Shown here piece by piece: positions 1 to 8,175 of a stretch of DNA of 59,120 bases. Where the stretch lies: NCBI GenBank assembly GCA_964556425.1, contig CAZKWC010000012.1, positions 1 through 59,120 of the forward strand, read 5' to 3'. The stretch's first letter is position 1; the number at the start of each line of letters is the position of its first letter. Under the pieces are notes generated by a model, which had not been told where the DNA came from, did not search any database, and worked only from the letters and a program-made list of their open reading frames with translations. The position numbers were made by a program, and so were the translations under genes. The stretch comes from JALQUL01 sp964556425 (GTDB lineage: Bacteria > Pseudomonadota > Gammaproteobacteria > Burkholderiales > Burkholderiaceae_C).

Positions 1-42
1 ACGAGCTTGGCAAATCAATTGACCTATTTCTGTCATATCCAT
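1..42 (-). CDS. 5' end of an XRE/HipB-like helix-turn-helix regulator (partial)
   Basis: Only the first 14 codons lie in the window, reading MDMTEIGQLICQAR on the minus strand and running off the left edge. The start is ATG at 42-40, preceded by an AGGA ribosome site about 6 nt upstream. A short acidic start followed by G-x-L-I-x-x-A-R is typical of the first helix of XRE-family DNA-binding domains, for example HipB-like antitoxins. The upstream region has repeated TGCAT half-sites that could be its own operator. The family call rests on one helix and is an inference. Confidence 0.4.
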   Translation of the reverse strand, partial: MDMTEIGQLICQAR

Positions 43-112
43 AATGCATCCTATACAGTGCAAAAGTTTAGTTATTTGAATAAATGCATTGTATATTATG
101 CAATATGCATTA
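43..112 (-). promoter_or_regulatory. Promoter region with repeated TGCAT palindromes, possible operator
   Basis: Upstream of the partial XRE gene lie ATGCAT at 45-49 and 84-89, and an ATGCA-ATA-TGCAT inverted repeat at 98-110. The cluster sits where an autoregulated XRE promoter would have its operator. Binding is inferred, not shown. Confidence 0.3.
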
Positions 113-175
113 GTTTAGTACCATTAAAATTTAGTAATACATGCAGTTAATTTTTAAAAATCATGGTTTATAGGT

Positions 176-206
176 ATAAAAAAAGCCACTTTAAAAGTGG
201 CTTTTT
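176..206. repeat. Left copy of a 31-bp terminator-like direct repeat
   Basis: An A8 tract, the hairpin GCCACTTTAAAAGTGGC and a T tract form a bidirectional intrinsic terminator. The same 31 bases recur exactly at 1328-1358, and both copies are followed by (T)CAT. The two copies frame the antitoxin/DUF1016 segment, which suggests insertion at, or duplication of, the terminator that ends ahpF. Confidence 0.8.
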
Positions 207-366
207 CATTAAAGTTTTTCAAGGTGATCAGCCAGCCAAACGACTGAAATGCTGAGTTTGCTTAATTTTTGAGCAAATTCAAAGATTTTTTTAAATCTTG
301 CCTGTTACGCCAATGCGACATAAAATATGGTCAATATTTTGCACGTCAATAATAACAACCAATGCC

Positions 367-660
367 ATGAAATTCTCAACTGACGAACTCATGCCCTTCT
401 TCGAGGTCCGTACTGGCATGTCCAAGTATCTGGACGAGGTGCAGGCCGGAAAAGAGATTGTCATCACGCGACACGGCAAGCCAGAAGGCGCACTGCTTTC
501 TGCTACACAACTATACCGCTACCGTGAGCTTGAACGAGTCATCACCGAATTGACTGTGCTGTTGAATATCACATCAAACGCTGCCAAACCAGACAATGCG
601 CAAAATGCCATTTCGGGGTTGATGATCGAAGCAGGTAAATTGCTGACAAAAACAGGGTGA
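367..660 (+). CDS. Phd/YefM-family antitoxin-like protein
   Basis: This 97-aa protein looks like a type II antitoxin of the Phd/YefM fold. The N-terminal half holds the family pattern: an F-F-E-V-R stretch, then S-K-Y-L-D-E-V near residue 20, then E-I-V-I-T-R-H-G-K-P at about 31-40. Such proteins bind operator DNA with this half and neutralise a toxin with a C-terminal tail. I place the start at ATG 367, where homology begins. No clear ribosome site precedes it. The gene overlaps an in-frame GTG upstream of the next ORF and is probably co-transcribed with it. The usual RelE/Doc toxin is absent; the neighbour is a DUF1016 fragment. Local GC is visibly above the surroundings, which suggests acquired DNA. 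Confidence 0.7.
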   Translation: MKFSTDELMPFFEVRTGMSKYLDEVQAGKEIVITRHGKPEGALLSATQLYRYRELERVITELTVLLNITSNAAKPDNAQNAISGLMIEAGKLLTKTG

Positions 661-668
661 AGCGAGCC

Positions 669-1256
669 ATGAATAAAGCCACCCCTCAAAAATTCAATTG
701 TGACGTTGTAGAACAAAAAGCATCCGCTGTGCCCGCAGGTTACGTGGATGTTCGCATCGGCATAGTTGAACTGCTCAATGTTGCACGGCAAGCGGCTGCC
801 CGCAATGTCAATGCTTTGATGACTGCCAGCTATTGGGAGATTGGTCGCCGCATCGTGCAAGCCGAACAAAAAGGCAAACGCCGTGCAGCTTATGGCGAAC
901 AACTGATTGAACTATTGTCAGTAGATTTGACGCAGCAGTTTGGGCGTGGTTTTTCCGCCCGTAACTTGGAGCAGATGCGCCAGTTTTACCTGACATGGGC
1001 AATTCCGCAGACAGTGTCTGCGGAATCTGCAAAGCAACTGCCCGCAATACCGACGAAAAAATCGCAGACAGCGTCTGCGACATTGAGTTGGTCTGAACTG
1101 GTAAACGCTTTTACCCTTCCGTGGTCTGCCTACGTGCGCTTGTCATCGGTCAAAGACGACCATGCTCGCCAATTCTATGAAGCTGAAGCCTTGCGGGGCG
1201 GCTGGAGCGTGCGCCAGCTTGACCGCCAGATTTTCTATAAAGACTTTAAGCATTGA
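669..1256 (+). pseudogene. DUF1016 (YhcG-like) N-terminal domain, C-terminal nuclease domain missing
   Basis: The 195-aa product matches the N-terminal domain of YhcG/DUF1016 proteins. Visible marks are A-R-Q-A-A-A-R-N-V-N-A, Y-W-E-I-G-R-R-I-V near residue 55, G-F-S-A-R-N-L-E-Q-M-R-Q-F-Y near 100, and L-P-W-S-A-Y-V-R-L-S-S-V near 155. Full-length members are about 330-380 aa and end in a PDDEXK-type nuclease domain. Here the frame stops soon after R-Q-L-D-R-Q-I, so that domain is gone. It is either a decayed gene or a retained N-domain. Two palindromes are inserted in frame near residues 113-137. The ATG at 669 lies 8 nt after the antitoxin stop; an in-frame GTG at 657 overlaps it. Confidence 0.65.
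1005..1080. repeat. Pair of 19-bp palindromes inside the DUF1016 coding sequence
   Basis: CCGCAGACA-G-TGTCTGCGG at 1005-1023 and TCGCAGAC-AGC-GTCTGCGA at 1062-1080 are near-identical palindromes 38 bp apart. They are read in frame as Q-T-V-S-A-E and Q-T-A-S-A-T. They look like a small REP-like element inserted into a spacer between conserved blocks of the protein. Confidence 0.75.
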
Positions 1257-1327
1257 GTTGCTCTTTCAGAAGTTGCTGTAATGTAGGATCTTGGGTTTTT
1301 TCTTACACTCAATAATCGTCCATCGCC

Positions 1328-1358
1328 ATAAAAAAAAGCCACTTTAAAAGTGGCTTTT
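1328..1358 (-). terminator. Intrinsic terminator of ahpF and right copy of the 31-bp repeat
   Basis: The same A8, GCCAC/GTGGC hairpin and T4 as at 176-206. On the minus strand it lies about 40 nt past the ahpF stop, and it can terminate in both directions. The exact duplicate on the far side of the antitoxin/DUF1016 segment is discussed under findings. Confidence 0.8.
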
Positions 1359-1400
1359 CATCTAAAAAGGGTTATGAGTTTATTCAACCCATAGATTCCA

Positions 1401-2963
1401 TCAAACCTTAGGATTACGGATCAAATAATCAAAGGCACTTAATGCGGCTTTAGAGCCTTCACCAGCGGCAATTACAATTTGTTTGTAAGGCACGGTAGTG
1501 GCGTCACCTGCTGCAAACACGCCGTTTAAATTGGTGTGGCATTTGGCATCAATCATAATTTCACCAAATTTGCTTAGCTCCACGGTTTCTTTTAAGAACT
1601 CGGTGTTAGGAATTAAACCAATTTGTACAAACACACCTTCTAACTCAACATGAGATTCAGTATTGCTGGCGCGGTCTTTGAATTTAATACCATTCACTTT
1701 GCTGCCGTCACCGGTAATTTCGGTGGTTTGTGCATTGGTATGAATAGTCACATTGGGTAAACTTTTTAACTTGTTAACCAAAACAGCGTCTGCTTTCAAT
1801 TGGTCTGCAAATTCAATTACCGTGACATGGCTCACAATACCAGCCAAGTCAATGGCTGCTTCAATACCAGAGTTACCGCCACCAATTACTGCAGTGCGTT
1901 TGCCTTTAAACAAAGGGCCATCACAATGGGGGCAGTAGGCCACGCCTTTGTTTTTGTATTCTTGTTCGCCAGGAACATTTACATTTCTCCAGCGTGCGCC
2001 AGTTGTAATAATCACGCTTCTAGATTGCAACACTGCACCGTTAGCCAATTGCACACCAATCAAGCCACCTGCTTGGCTGGCCGGAATAATTTTTTCGGCA
2101 CGTTGCAAGTTCATAATATCGACTTCATAGTGGCGCACCTGCGCTTCTAGGTCGGCAGCAAATTTCGGACCATTGGTTTCAAGCACAGAGATATAGTTTT
2201 CAATGCCCATGGTGTCATTGGTTTGACCACCCATGCGCTCTGCCAAAATACCAGTGCGAATACCTTTACGTGCTGCATAAACAGCTGCAGCTGCACCGGC
2301 AGGGCCACCACCCACAATCAACACGTCAAACTCTGCTTTGGCGTTTAATTTGGCTGCATCACGATCGGCTGCTTTGGTGTCTAGTTTGGCAACAATTTCT
2401 TCTACATTCATGCGGCCTGAGCCAAATACTTGACCATTTAAAAACACCATTGGCACAGCCATGATTTCTCTGTCGGTCACTTCTTGTTGGAAAGCACCAC
2501 CCTCAATTACCACGGTTTTTACTTGAGGGTTCACAATTGCCATTAATGACAAGGCTTGCACTACGTCAGGACAGTTGTGGCAAGACAAAGACATATACAC
2601 TTCAAAATTAAAGTCGCCTTCAAGGCCTTTAATCGAGTCAATCACATCGGCTTCTACTTTAGGTGGATGACCGCCTGTCCATAACAAGGCTAATACCAAA
2701 GAGGTAAATTCATGGCCTAAGGGCAAACCTGCAAAACGCACACCAGTCGTGTTTTCATTGGCTGCAACTACAAAAGAAGGTTTGCGTGCATCGGTGCCAG
2801 AATAATCAACACTGACTTTGTCCGATAAGCTGGCGATGGTTTCTAGTAGTTGGCGGGTATCTACACTGTTGCTGCTGTCATCTAAAGAAGCAATCAAGCG
2901 AATAGGTTGACGCAACATACCTAAATAAGTTTGTAATTGTGATTTGAGTGTATCGTCAAGCAT
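1401..2963 (-). CDS. ahpF: Alkyl hydroperoxide reductase subunit F (NADH-dependent)
   Basis: This 520-aa flavoprotein passes electrons from NADH through FAD and two disulfides to AhpC. The N-terminal tandem thioredoxin-fold domain carries C-H-N-C at residues 128-131. The C-terminal thioredoxin-reductase-like part starts near residue 213 with the FAD-binding G-G-G-P-A-G-A-A-A, followed by the second redox centre C-P-H-C-D-G-P, an NADH site V-I-G-G-G-N-S-G, and the closing G-V-F-A-A-G-D-A-T motif. The length matches the family. It lies downstream of ahpC on the same strand with about 180 bp between, the usual order. It shares a terminator at 1328-1358. Confidence 0.97.
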   Translation of the reverse strand: MLDDTLKSQLQTYLGMLRQPIRLIASLDDSSNSVDTRQLLETIASLSDKVSVDYSGTDARKPSFVVAANENTTGVRFAGLPLGHEFTSLVLALLWTGGHPPKVEADVIDSIKGLEGDFNFEVYMSLSCHNCPDVVQALSLMAIVNPQVKTVVIEGGAFQQEVTDREIMAVPMVFLNGQVFGSGRMNVEEIVAKLDTKAADRDAAKLNAKAEFDVLIVGGGPAGAAAAVYAARKGIRTGILAERMGGQTNDTMGIENYISVLETNGPKFAADLEAQVRHYEVDIMNLQRAEKIIPASQAGGLIGVQLANGAVLQSRSVIITTGARWRNVNVPGEQEYKNKGVAYCPHCDGPLFKGKRTAVIGGGNSGIEAAIDLAGIVSHVTVIEFADQLKADAVLVNKLKSLPNVTIHTNAQTTEITGDGSKVNGIKFKDRASNTESHVELEGVFVQIGLIPNTEFLKETVELSKFGEIMIDAKCHTNLNGVFAAGDATTVPYKQIVIAAGEGSKAALSAFDYLIRNPKV

Positions 2964-3109
2964 GATGTTCTCCTAAAAAAGGCTGCAAAAATCTATCACC
3001 TTGCATATAGGCGCAAGGCGTTGGTTAAAAATAAAAGGGGAGGGAGTTGAGGGTAAGGCGCTTAATGAGTGGGCTAATTATGCCTAGGCACTAAACGCCT
3101 TTCGCTCAA

Positions 3110-3131
3110 CGCCCTGTAAAAAAACAGGGCG
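3110..3131 (-). other. Hairpin between ahpC and ahpF
   Basis: CGCCCTGT and ACAGGGCG form an 8-bp stem with an A-rich loop, 12 nt past the ahpC stop. No U-tract follows, so it is more likely an mRNA-stabilising or attenuating hairpin than a full terminator. AhpC is usually made in large excess over AhpF, which fits. Confidence 0.4.
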
Positions 3132-3142
3132 AAAAACTAAAA

Positions 3143-3706
3143 TTAGATCTTACCGACTAATTCTAAAGAAGGAGTTAAAGTTTTAGCGCCTTCGTTCCAT
3201 TTAGCTGGGCAAACTTGACCTGGGTTAGCAGCAGTATATTGAGCCGCTTTTAACTTACGTACAGTTTCTTTCACGTCACGAGCGATTTCGTTAGAGTGAA
3301 CTTCAGCTGTTTTGATTTGGCCTTGTGGGTTAATGATGAAAGTACCACGTAAAGCTAAACCTTCTTCTTCAATGTGCACGCCAAAAGCGCGTGTTAATTG
3401 GTGAGTTGGGTCGCCCACTAATGGGAATGTTGCTTTACCAACTGCTGGTGATGTTTCATGCCATACTTTGTGTGAGAAGTGGGTATCGGTAGTAACGATG
3501 TAAACTTCTGCACCTGCTTTTTGGAATTCAGCATAGTTTTCAGCTGCATCTTCAATTTCTGTTGGGCAGTTGAATGTGAATGCTGCAGGCATAAAAATCA
3601 AAACAGACCATTTACCAGCCATTGTTTCGTTAGAAACTTCTACAAATTTGCCGTTATGGAAAGCTGTTGTTTTAAAAGGTTGGATTGTGGTATTGATAAG
3701 GGACAT
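3143..3706 (-). CDS. ahpC: Peroxiredoxin AhpC
   Basis: A 187-aa typical 2-Cys peroxiredoxin that reduces H2O2 and alkyl peroxides and is recycled by AhpF. The peroxidatic cysteine is C47 in F-T-F-N-C-P-T-E, the resolving cysteine C166 in Q-V-C-P-A-K-W. The T-x-x-C signature and the D-P-T-H and R-G-T-F-I-I blocks are intact. I chose ATG at 3706 because AAGGAA lies 5-6 nt upstream and the protein then begins M-S-L-I-N as in other AhpC proteins; an in-frame extension to 3772 has no support. No clear OxyR site could be confirmed by eye upstream. Confidence 0.97.
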   Translation of the reverse strand: MSLINTTIQPFKTTAFHNGKFVEVSNETMAGKWSVLIFMPAAFTFNCPTEIEDAAENYAEFQKAGAEVYIVTTDTHFSHKVWHETSPAVGKATFPLVGDPTHQLTRAFGVHIEEEGLALRGTFIINPQGQIKTAEVHSNEIARDVKETVRKLKAAQYTAANPGQVCPAKWNEGAKTLTPSLELVGKI

Positions 3707-3998
3707 GATGATTCCTTCTAGGTTGGTAAAAATTGGAACTAAAATAAATTCAGTAGTGGAATGATATACCAATCAGTCACTTTTATTGATTGATTATTTC
3801 TATCGCGTTCATAAGTAAATCATAAAACGCTTATTGAGCAACTGCCATAAGGATTGATGATTTTTAATTGCTTTTCTAATTGCCATTACAAATAAAAAGA
3901 AACCCCACTCATAACACAGCAATGTCAAGAATGGGGTTAAAAGTAGGCTGAGCTTTAGCCTTGGCATAAGCATTCGCTTTCGCTAGCTAAAACGCATG

Positions 3999-4412
3999 TC
4001 AATCATTAATAATGGTTCTAATACCGTTTTCTTCTCGTGATTGGTTGGCCATGGCCCTGATCTGTTCACGTTTTTCTCTGGCGTTTGGCATATGTTGCAA
4101 TACAAAATTGCCACTTTGATCACTGCTAAATACCGCTATATCACCCATATCCACTAAACGCTGAAAAAAGCCTTGGTTAAATTTGGTATCTTTAATTCTA
4201 AATAGTTCTATTTCTTCAATGCGTTTTACCAATAAGCCAGACTCGACGATTAGGCGTTGGTTGGTAAGGGTGTAGCGGGTGTACAAACGAATAAAATAAA
4301 TCACAAGGGTGTAAATCCCTAGGCTTAGCAAACTAAACAACCACAGTTTAGGCGTGACATAAAAGTCCTTCATGCTGGCTGTTTCGGTCCAAATAGTTTT
4401 TTCTTCGGTCAT
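3999..4412 (-). CDS. Bacterial PH-domain (YdbS-like/DUF304) membrane protein
   Basis: A 137-aa protein with one or two membrane segments near residues 25-45 (L-W-L-F-S-L-L-S-L-G-I-Y) and then a bacterial pleckstrin-homology-type domain. The pattern Y-T-L-T-N-Q-R-L-I-V-E-S-G-L at about 50-63, followed by E-L-F-R-I-K-D and G-D-I-A-V-F-S-S-D, is the usual bPH2 core. These proteins sit in the inner membrane and their function is mostly unknown. The start is the ATG at 4412, with AAAGG upstream, rather than the TTG at 4436. It appears to be a single-gene unit. Confidence 0.75.
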   Translation of the reverse strand: MTEEKTIWTETASMKDFYVTPKLWLFSLLSLGIYTLVIYFIRLYTRYTLTNQRLIVESGLLVKRIEEIELFRIKDTKFNQGFFQRLVDMGDIAVFSSDQSGNFVLQHMPNAREKREQIRAMANQSREENGIRTIIND

Positions 4413-4627
4413 AAGACTTACCTTTTCTTCAATCAATAATGGCTAAAGCTAATAGCTGGCTAATCTTAGCAGAACTTGAATAGGGTGATTGGAAGTAAAA
4501 AGTAACACCCTATGTTTTGACATTTTTTTCTGGTGTTTTAAGGATAACTTTTTTGGAGGTTTTCCCTAAAACAAAGGAAGTAGGTAATAAAAATTGCTTT
4601 TAATACCCAAAGTATTGGCTTTTTACT

Positions 4628-5542
4628 TTATTGAGCTATAGCTTTAAAACGATCTGTCATAAATGGCTTTAGACTTGATTTATCAAGATCAAAAAAATCA
4701 TTGTTTCTGCAATAACGTGGAACACCTAACAAAATTGAAATGCCCTTATTCGTAATTTGAATAGCAGAAAAATTAGTTTTTAAAATCTCCAAAATAGCCT
4801 GATCATCAATGCTGGAATAACAATCTTTGGTTTCTTGATCAGCTCCTATATTCATTTTTTTGACAACGAATTTTGCTAATTCTGGCCATTTATTTTTAAT
4901 AAAAAAATCTTCAGTTTTAAGCTCTTTACCTTTACTCATGTCAATATAGCTATAACTTGCACCAAAATCAGGATGAGCACCTCCATTGGTTTCAAAATTA
5001 GCTTGAATCGCAATAATAGATTGACCTAAGTTGTTAAGACTCATCTCTAAATTATCTTCTTTTCCAGGCTCATAACTAGAGGCTATTTTTTCAACCGTGC
5101 TATTGACTAAATTAGCAGCACCGGTTGGCTTGTCTAATAATTCATAACTAATATTGGCAGTTTTTCCCAGTGTTGGAAATTTATAGAATCCATCAACTGG
5201 TGGATTAAGACTACTTAAATATTGAATTCTTGATTCGTAATAATTGATTAAACAACTCGCAATTTTTTTATTATCTTTGGTTTGTATGGCATCTGAACAA
5301 TCTTCTGTTAATGACTTAAGCCAGGCAGTCTGATGATTGCGTAATTTAGACTTGGCAACTTCACTCAAATTATTTTTGATGTTGGAGTAGGTATCAGCTA
5401 ATTTATCGTCTAAAGCACTTAGTTTTGGATCTGCACAGATAGATTTTTCAATTGGGCTTTTGGCTTTTGAGCAATCGAAACTTGCTGCATAGCTGTAGCT
5501 TGAACCTAAAATAATTAAACCAATGATCCATTGAGATTTCAT
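4628..5542 (-). CDS. Secreted LprI-type protein with a DUF3298/RsiV-like C-terminal half
   Basis: A 304-aa exported protein. A signal peptide (about 1-20, ending S-Y-A-A) is followed by an LprI/DUF1311 domain with F-D-C-S-K-A, I-E-K-S-I-C, L-D-D-K-L, and N-H-Q-T-A-W-L-K. The cysteines at the start of this domain probably form disulfides. The C-terminal half contains G-G-A-H-P-D and G-K-E-L-K-T-E-D-F-F, which resembles the DUF3298/RsiV fold found in lysozyme- and peptidoglycan-related proteins. LprI-type domains are known as lysozyme inhibitors, so a role against host or predator lysozyme is possible but inferred. Start taken at ATG 5542; no strong ribosome site. Confidence 0.65.
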   Translation of the reverse strand: MKSQWIIGLIILGSSYSYAASFDCSKAKSPIEKSICADPKLSALDDKLADTYSNIKNNLSEVAKSKLRNHQTAWLKSLTEDCSDAIQTKDNKKIASCLINYYESRIQYLSSLNPPVDGFYKFPTLGKTANISYELLDKPTGAANLVNSTVEKIASSYEPGKEDNLEMSLNNLGQSIIAIQANFETNGGAHPDFGASYSYIDMSKGKELKTEDFFIKNKWPELAKFVVKKMNIGADQETKDCYSSIDDQAILEILKTNFSAIQITNKGISILLGVPRYCRNNDFFDLDKSSLKPFMTDRFKAIAQ

Positions 5543-5554
5543 AGAACAATTCAA

Positions 5555-6216
5555 CCAATATATTAAAGAAGATTGATTATTGCTGCAGGAGGCTTTCTAA
5601 GGCTTCATATTCCTTTCAATTGTATATTTTGCTTCATTCTTGTTGAGGTATCACCATTGTTGAAGCCCTTTAAGAGTCAAGATCTCTATTTTCATTTCGA
5701 TAATTGGGTGATATTTTTAATATGTACTTAAGTAATACCTATATTCCTATCTACCCCATTCAGTTTGATTGAAACTTTAACGATACAATTTTTTATGCAT
5801 TACTATTGCAATTGATAGGAAAATTGAATAAACACTTCAAATTTCTCGTTTTTTAATTTTTGAAATTCATTTTTAAACAACACTTTAACTTGAGTTGCTA
5901 GTTTGAAGTTATAAAATAGAAATAAATGATTTCGGTAATTAGTCAATTAGATCATTGTTGTTTGACCTAGTACTAATGGTTTACTTATTTGAGTAAGCTT
6001 TGCCTATTGCCTATTGCCTATTGCTTTTTGACATTCTAAATATGGGATGAGCATCACCAATAGGGAGGGTGTTCTCGTTAATAAAAGCAATAAGATTGAA
6101 ATTCTAAGTCGTAGTTTGTTACCACCCATCTAAGCACAAACAATTTTGCTTTTGTGCCAAGTTTTTGTTTAGTTAAGTAGGCCATTACAATTTATAAACC
6201 TGATGCTGCGAATGAA
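5555..6216. other. 660-bp AT-rich intergenic region between divergent genes
   Basis: I see no coding frame or tRNA here. It must hold promoters for the LprI-type gene (-) and the hybrid kinase (+). The one notable structure is the 7-bp tandem repeat at 6001-6024. Confidence 0.6.
6001..6024. repeat. Heptanucleotide tandem repeat (TGCCTAT)3
   Basis: Three perfect copies of TGCCTAT plus TGC, about 190 bp upstream of the hybrid kinase. The copy number could change by slippage; it lies far from the start codon. Confidence 0.85.
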
Positions 6217-8157
6217 ATGACCCAAACTCGAACCAATAAAAACAAGTCGCCTAATCAATCAGCTTCCCCCAAAGCGGATGATGCCAAAATCACGCTTGAG
6301 CAAAAGGCGTTAAAAAGCAAAAAATGGCAGTTGACTATAGTGAATTACACCATTCTCAGTATGACTAGTTTTTATACTTTTGTCTGGATTTTTCTACAAA
6401 ACTGGGGACCTGCTATCGTCTGTGGAGTCACTGCAATATTGGCAGGCGTTGCCCATCTATTGATTAAAAAAATTGGTTTTAATCAAAAAATCGTTTTATT
6501 TGTTTTATCTAACGGATTTATCAACATTTTATTTTTAAATTTAATGTTGTGGTTTCAGTTGCCTATTGTGGTGGGTTATATCACTATGGCTCCTATTTTT
6601 GCTATGTTGTTGCATTCCACTAAAGTGGCAAAAATTTGGACTGTTACCATGGCAATTTCCATTATCGCTACCATTTTAGGTGCCAATTTTATTGACTGGG
6701 GCATGTGGGTAAAGATAATTGATAAAGATATTATTCAATATCTAAATGCTGCACAAGGTGTTACTTTAGTAGTTTTAGGAATGTTGTCGGTTACTTTAAT
6801 TGAATTTAATTATTCAAAATTAATTAGTATTTTAGGTCGTCAAAATGATTCTATTCAAGAGTCCAAACAACAACTTGAAAGAGCCCAACAATATAAAGAT
6901 CGATTTTTTGCTACTATCACCCATGAGTTACGTACACCCATGAATGCGATTGTAGGTATTGTTAATTTATTAAGAAGTAATACAGATTCCCAATTTGACG
7001 TGGCGGAATATAATGAGTTAACAAAATCCTTGGGTCAATCATCCAACCAGTTACTTACCATTATTAATGACTTATTAGACTTGTCTAAATTGCAAGAAAA
7101 TAAGTTAGGTATTAATCCAGCAGATTTTGATTTACGAGAAATTTTATACAATTCTTATAATATTTTAAAATATTTGGCACAAGAAAAAAACATTGATTAC
7201 GAACTCCATATTTCTAGTCAACTGCCCAAAATGGTAAGGGGCGATGGTCACAGAATTACACAAGTATTGGTTAATATTTTATCGAACTCGGTTAAATTCA
7301 CCGACAAAGGTTCGGTTCGGATGCGAGCCACACAAAAGCTTGACATTGATGACGCCAATAAAATTTATTTACAAATAGAAATTTCAGATACAGGCATTGG
7401 TATAAAGAAGTCGATCCAAGATCATTTATTCACAGAGTTTGTCCAGGCCAATGAATCAATCGCCATGCAATATGGTGGTACTGGCCTTGGTTTGTCGATT
7501 TCAAAGCGCTTAATTGAGTTAATGAATGGCAAAATTGCCTTCAAGAGTAAAGAGGGCGTAGGTACTGTTTTTCAAGTCACTGTGCCACTAGAAAAAGTAG
7601 TGCATTCTACTTTTGCAGAAGAGGCTCCAAAAGATGTGGAATACAAAGCTAGCACCTATTACACCCGAGCTGAACTTTTAAAGCTCAAGGGGCAACTACC
7701 CAGTCAAAAAGTCGACGATATCAATACGAACTCACCAGCTGCGCCTATTAACCAAGCTCAGCATAAAAAAGTTTTAATTGTTGATGATAATAAAATTAAT
7801 TTGTTAGTGGCTCAAAAACAAATCGAGCGTAACTTTGCAGGTATTCAAATCATTTTGGCCAATCATGGTGCAGAAGCGGTTCAAATGGTGATTGATCATG
7901 ATGTTGATTTAGTCTTGATGGATATGCAAATGCCTGTGATGAATGGTATAGAGGCGACGATTGAAATTCGAAAATTGCAAAATCGTAAAAAAGCCAAAGT
8001 ACCAATTGTGGCAATGACAGCTAATGCGGGTAAGGCTGAAATTCAGGCTTGTATGGACGCTGGTATGAACGATAGCTTAATTAAACCTTTTGCGCTTAGC
8101 AGTTTAGTAAGTCTATTGAATCATTTTTTGCAATTGTCGGTGGATGTAAAAAATTAA
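6217..8157 (+). CDS. Membrane hybrid sensor histidine kinase with receiver domain
   Basis: A 646-aa hybrid kinase. Residues 40-200 form about six membrane segments with little periplasmic loop, so it probably senses within the membrane. The HisKA H-box has H236 in T-H-E-L-R-T-P. The ATPase domain has N-I-L-S-N-S-V-K-F-T, D-T-G-I-G-I at 391 and G-G-T-G-L-G-L at 420. A linker leads to a receiver domain (518-640) with D-D at 523-524, the phospho-acceptor D569 in M-D-M-Q-M-P and K623. There is no Hpt domain, so the output partner is elsewhere. It converges with the baeR-like gene 18 bp downstream; the stimulus is unknown. Confidence 0.9.
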   Translation: MTQTRTNKNKSPNQSASPKADDAKITLEQKALKSKKWQLTIVNYTILSMTSFYTFVWIFLQNWGPAIVCGVTAILAGVAHLLIKKIGFNQKIVLFVLSNGFINILFLNLMLWFQLPIVVGYITMAPIFAMLLHSTKVAKIWTVTMAISIIATILGANFIDWGMWVKIIDKDIIQYLNAAQGVTLVVLGMLSVTLIEFNYSKLISILGRQNDSIQESKQQLERAQQYKDRFFATITHELRTPMNAIVGIVNLLRSNTDSQFDVAEYNELTKSLGQSSNQLLTIINDLLDLSKLQENKLGINPADFDLREILYNSYNILKYLAQEKNIDYELHISSQLPKMVRGDGHRITQVLVNILSNSVKFTDKGSVRMRATQKLDIDDANKIYLQIEISDTGIGIKKSIQDHLFTEFVQANESIAMQYGGTGLGLSISKRLIELMNGKIAFKSKEGVGTVFQVTVPLEKVVHSTFAEEAPKDVEYKASTYYTRAELLKLKGQLPSQKVDDINTNSPAAPINQAQHKKVLIVDDNKINLLVAQKQIERNFAGIQIILANHGAEAVQMVIDHDVDLVLMDMQMPVMNGIEATIEIRKLQNRKKAKVPIVAMTANAGKAEIQACMDAGMNDSLIKPFALSSLVSLLNHFLQLSVDVKN

Positions 8158-8175
8158 TAAGGGTGGAGTATTGAT

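Noticed and set aside
6001..6024. TGCCTAT repeat as a CRISPR array
   Set aside because: Seven-base units without spacers; no cas genes anywhere in the window.
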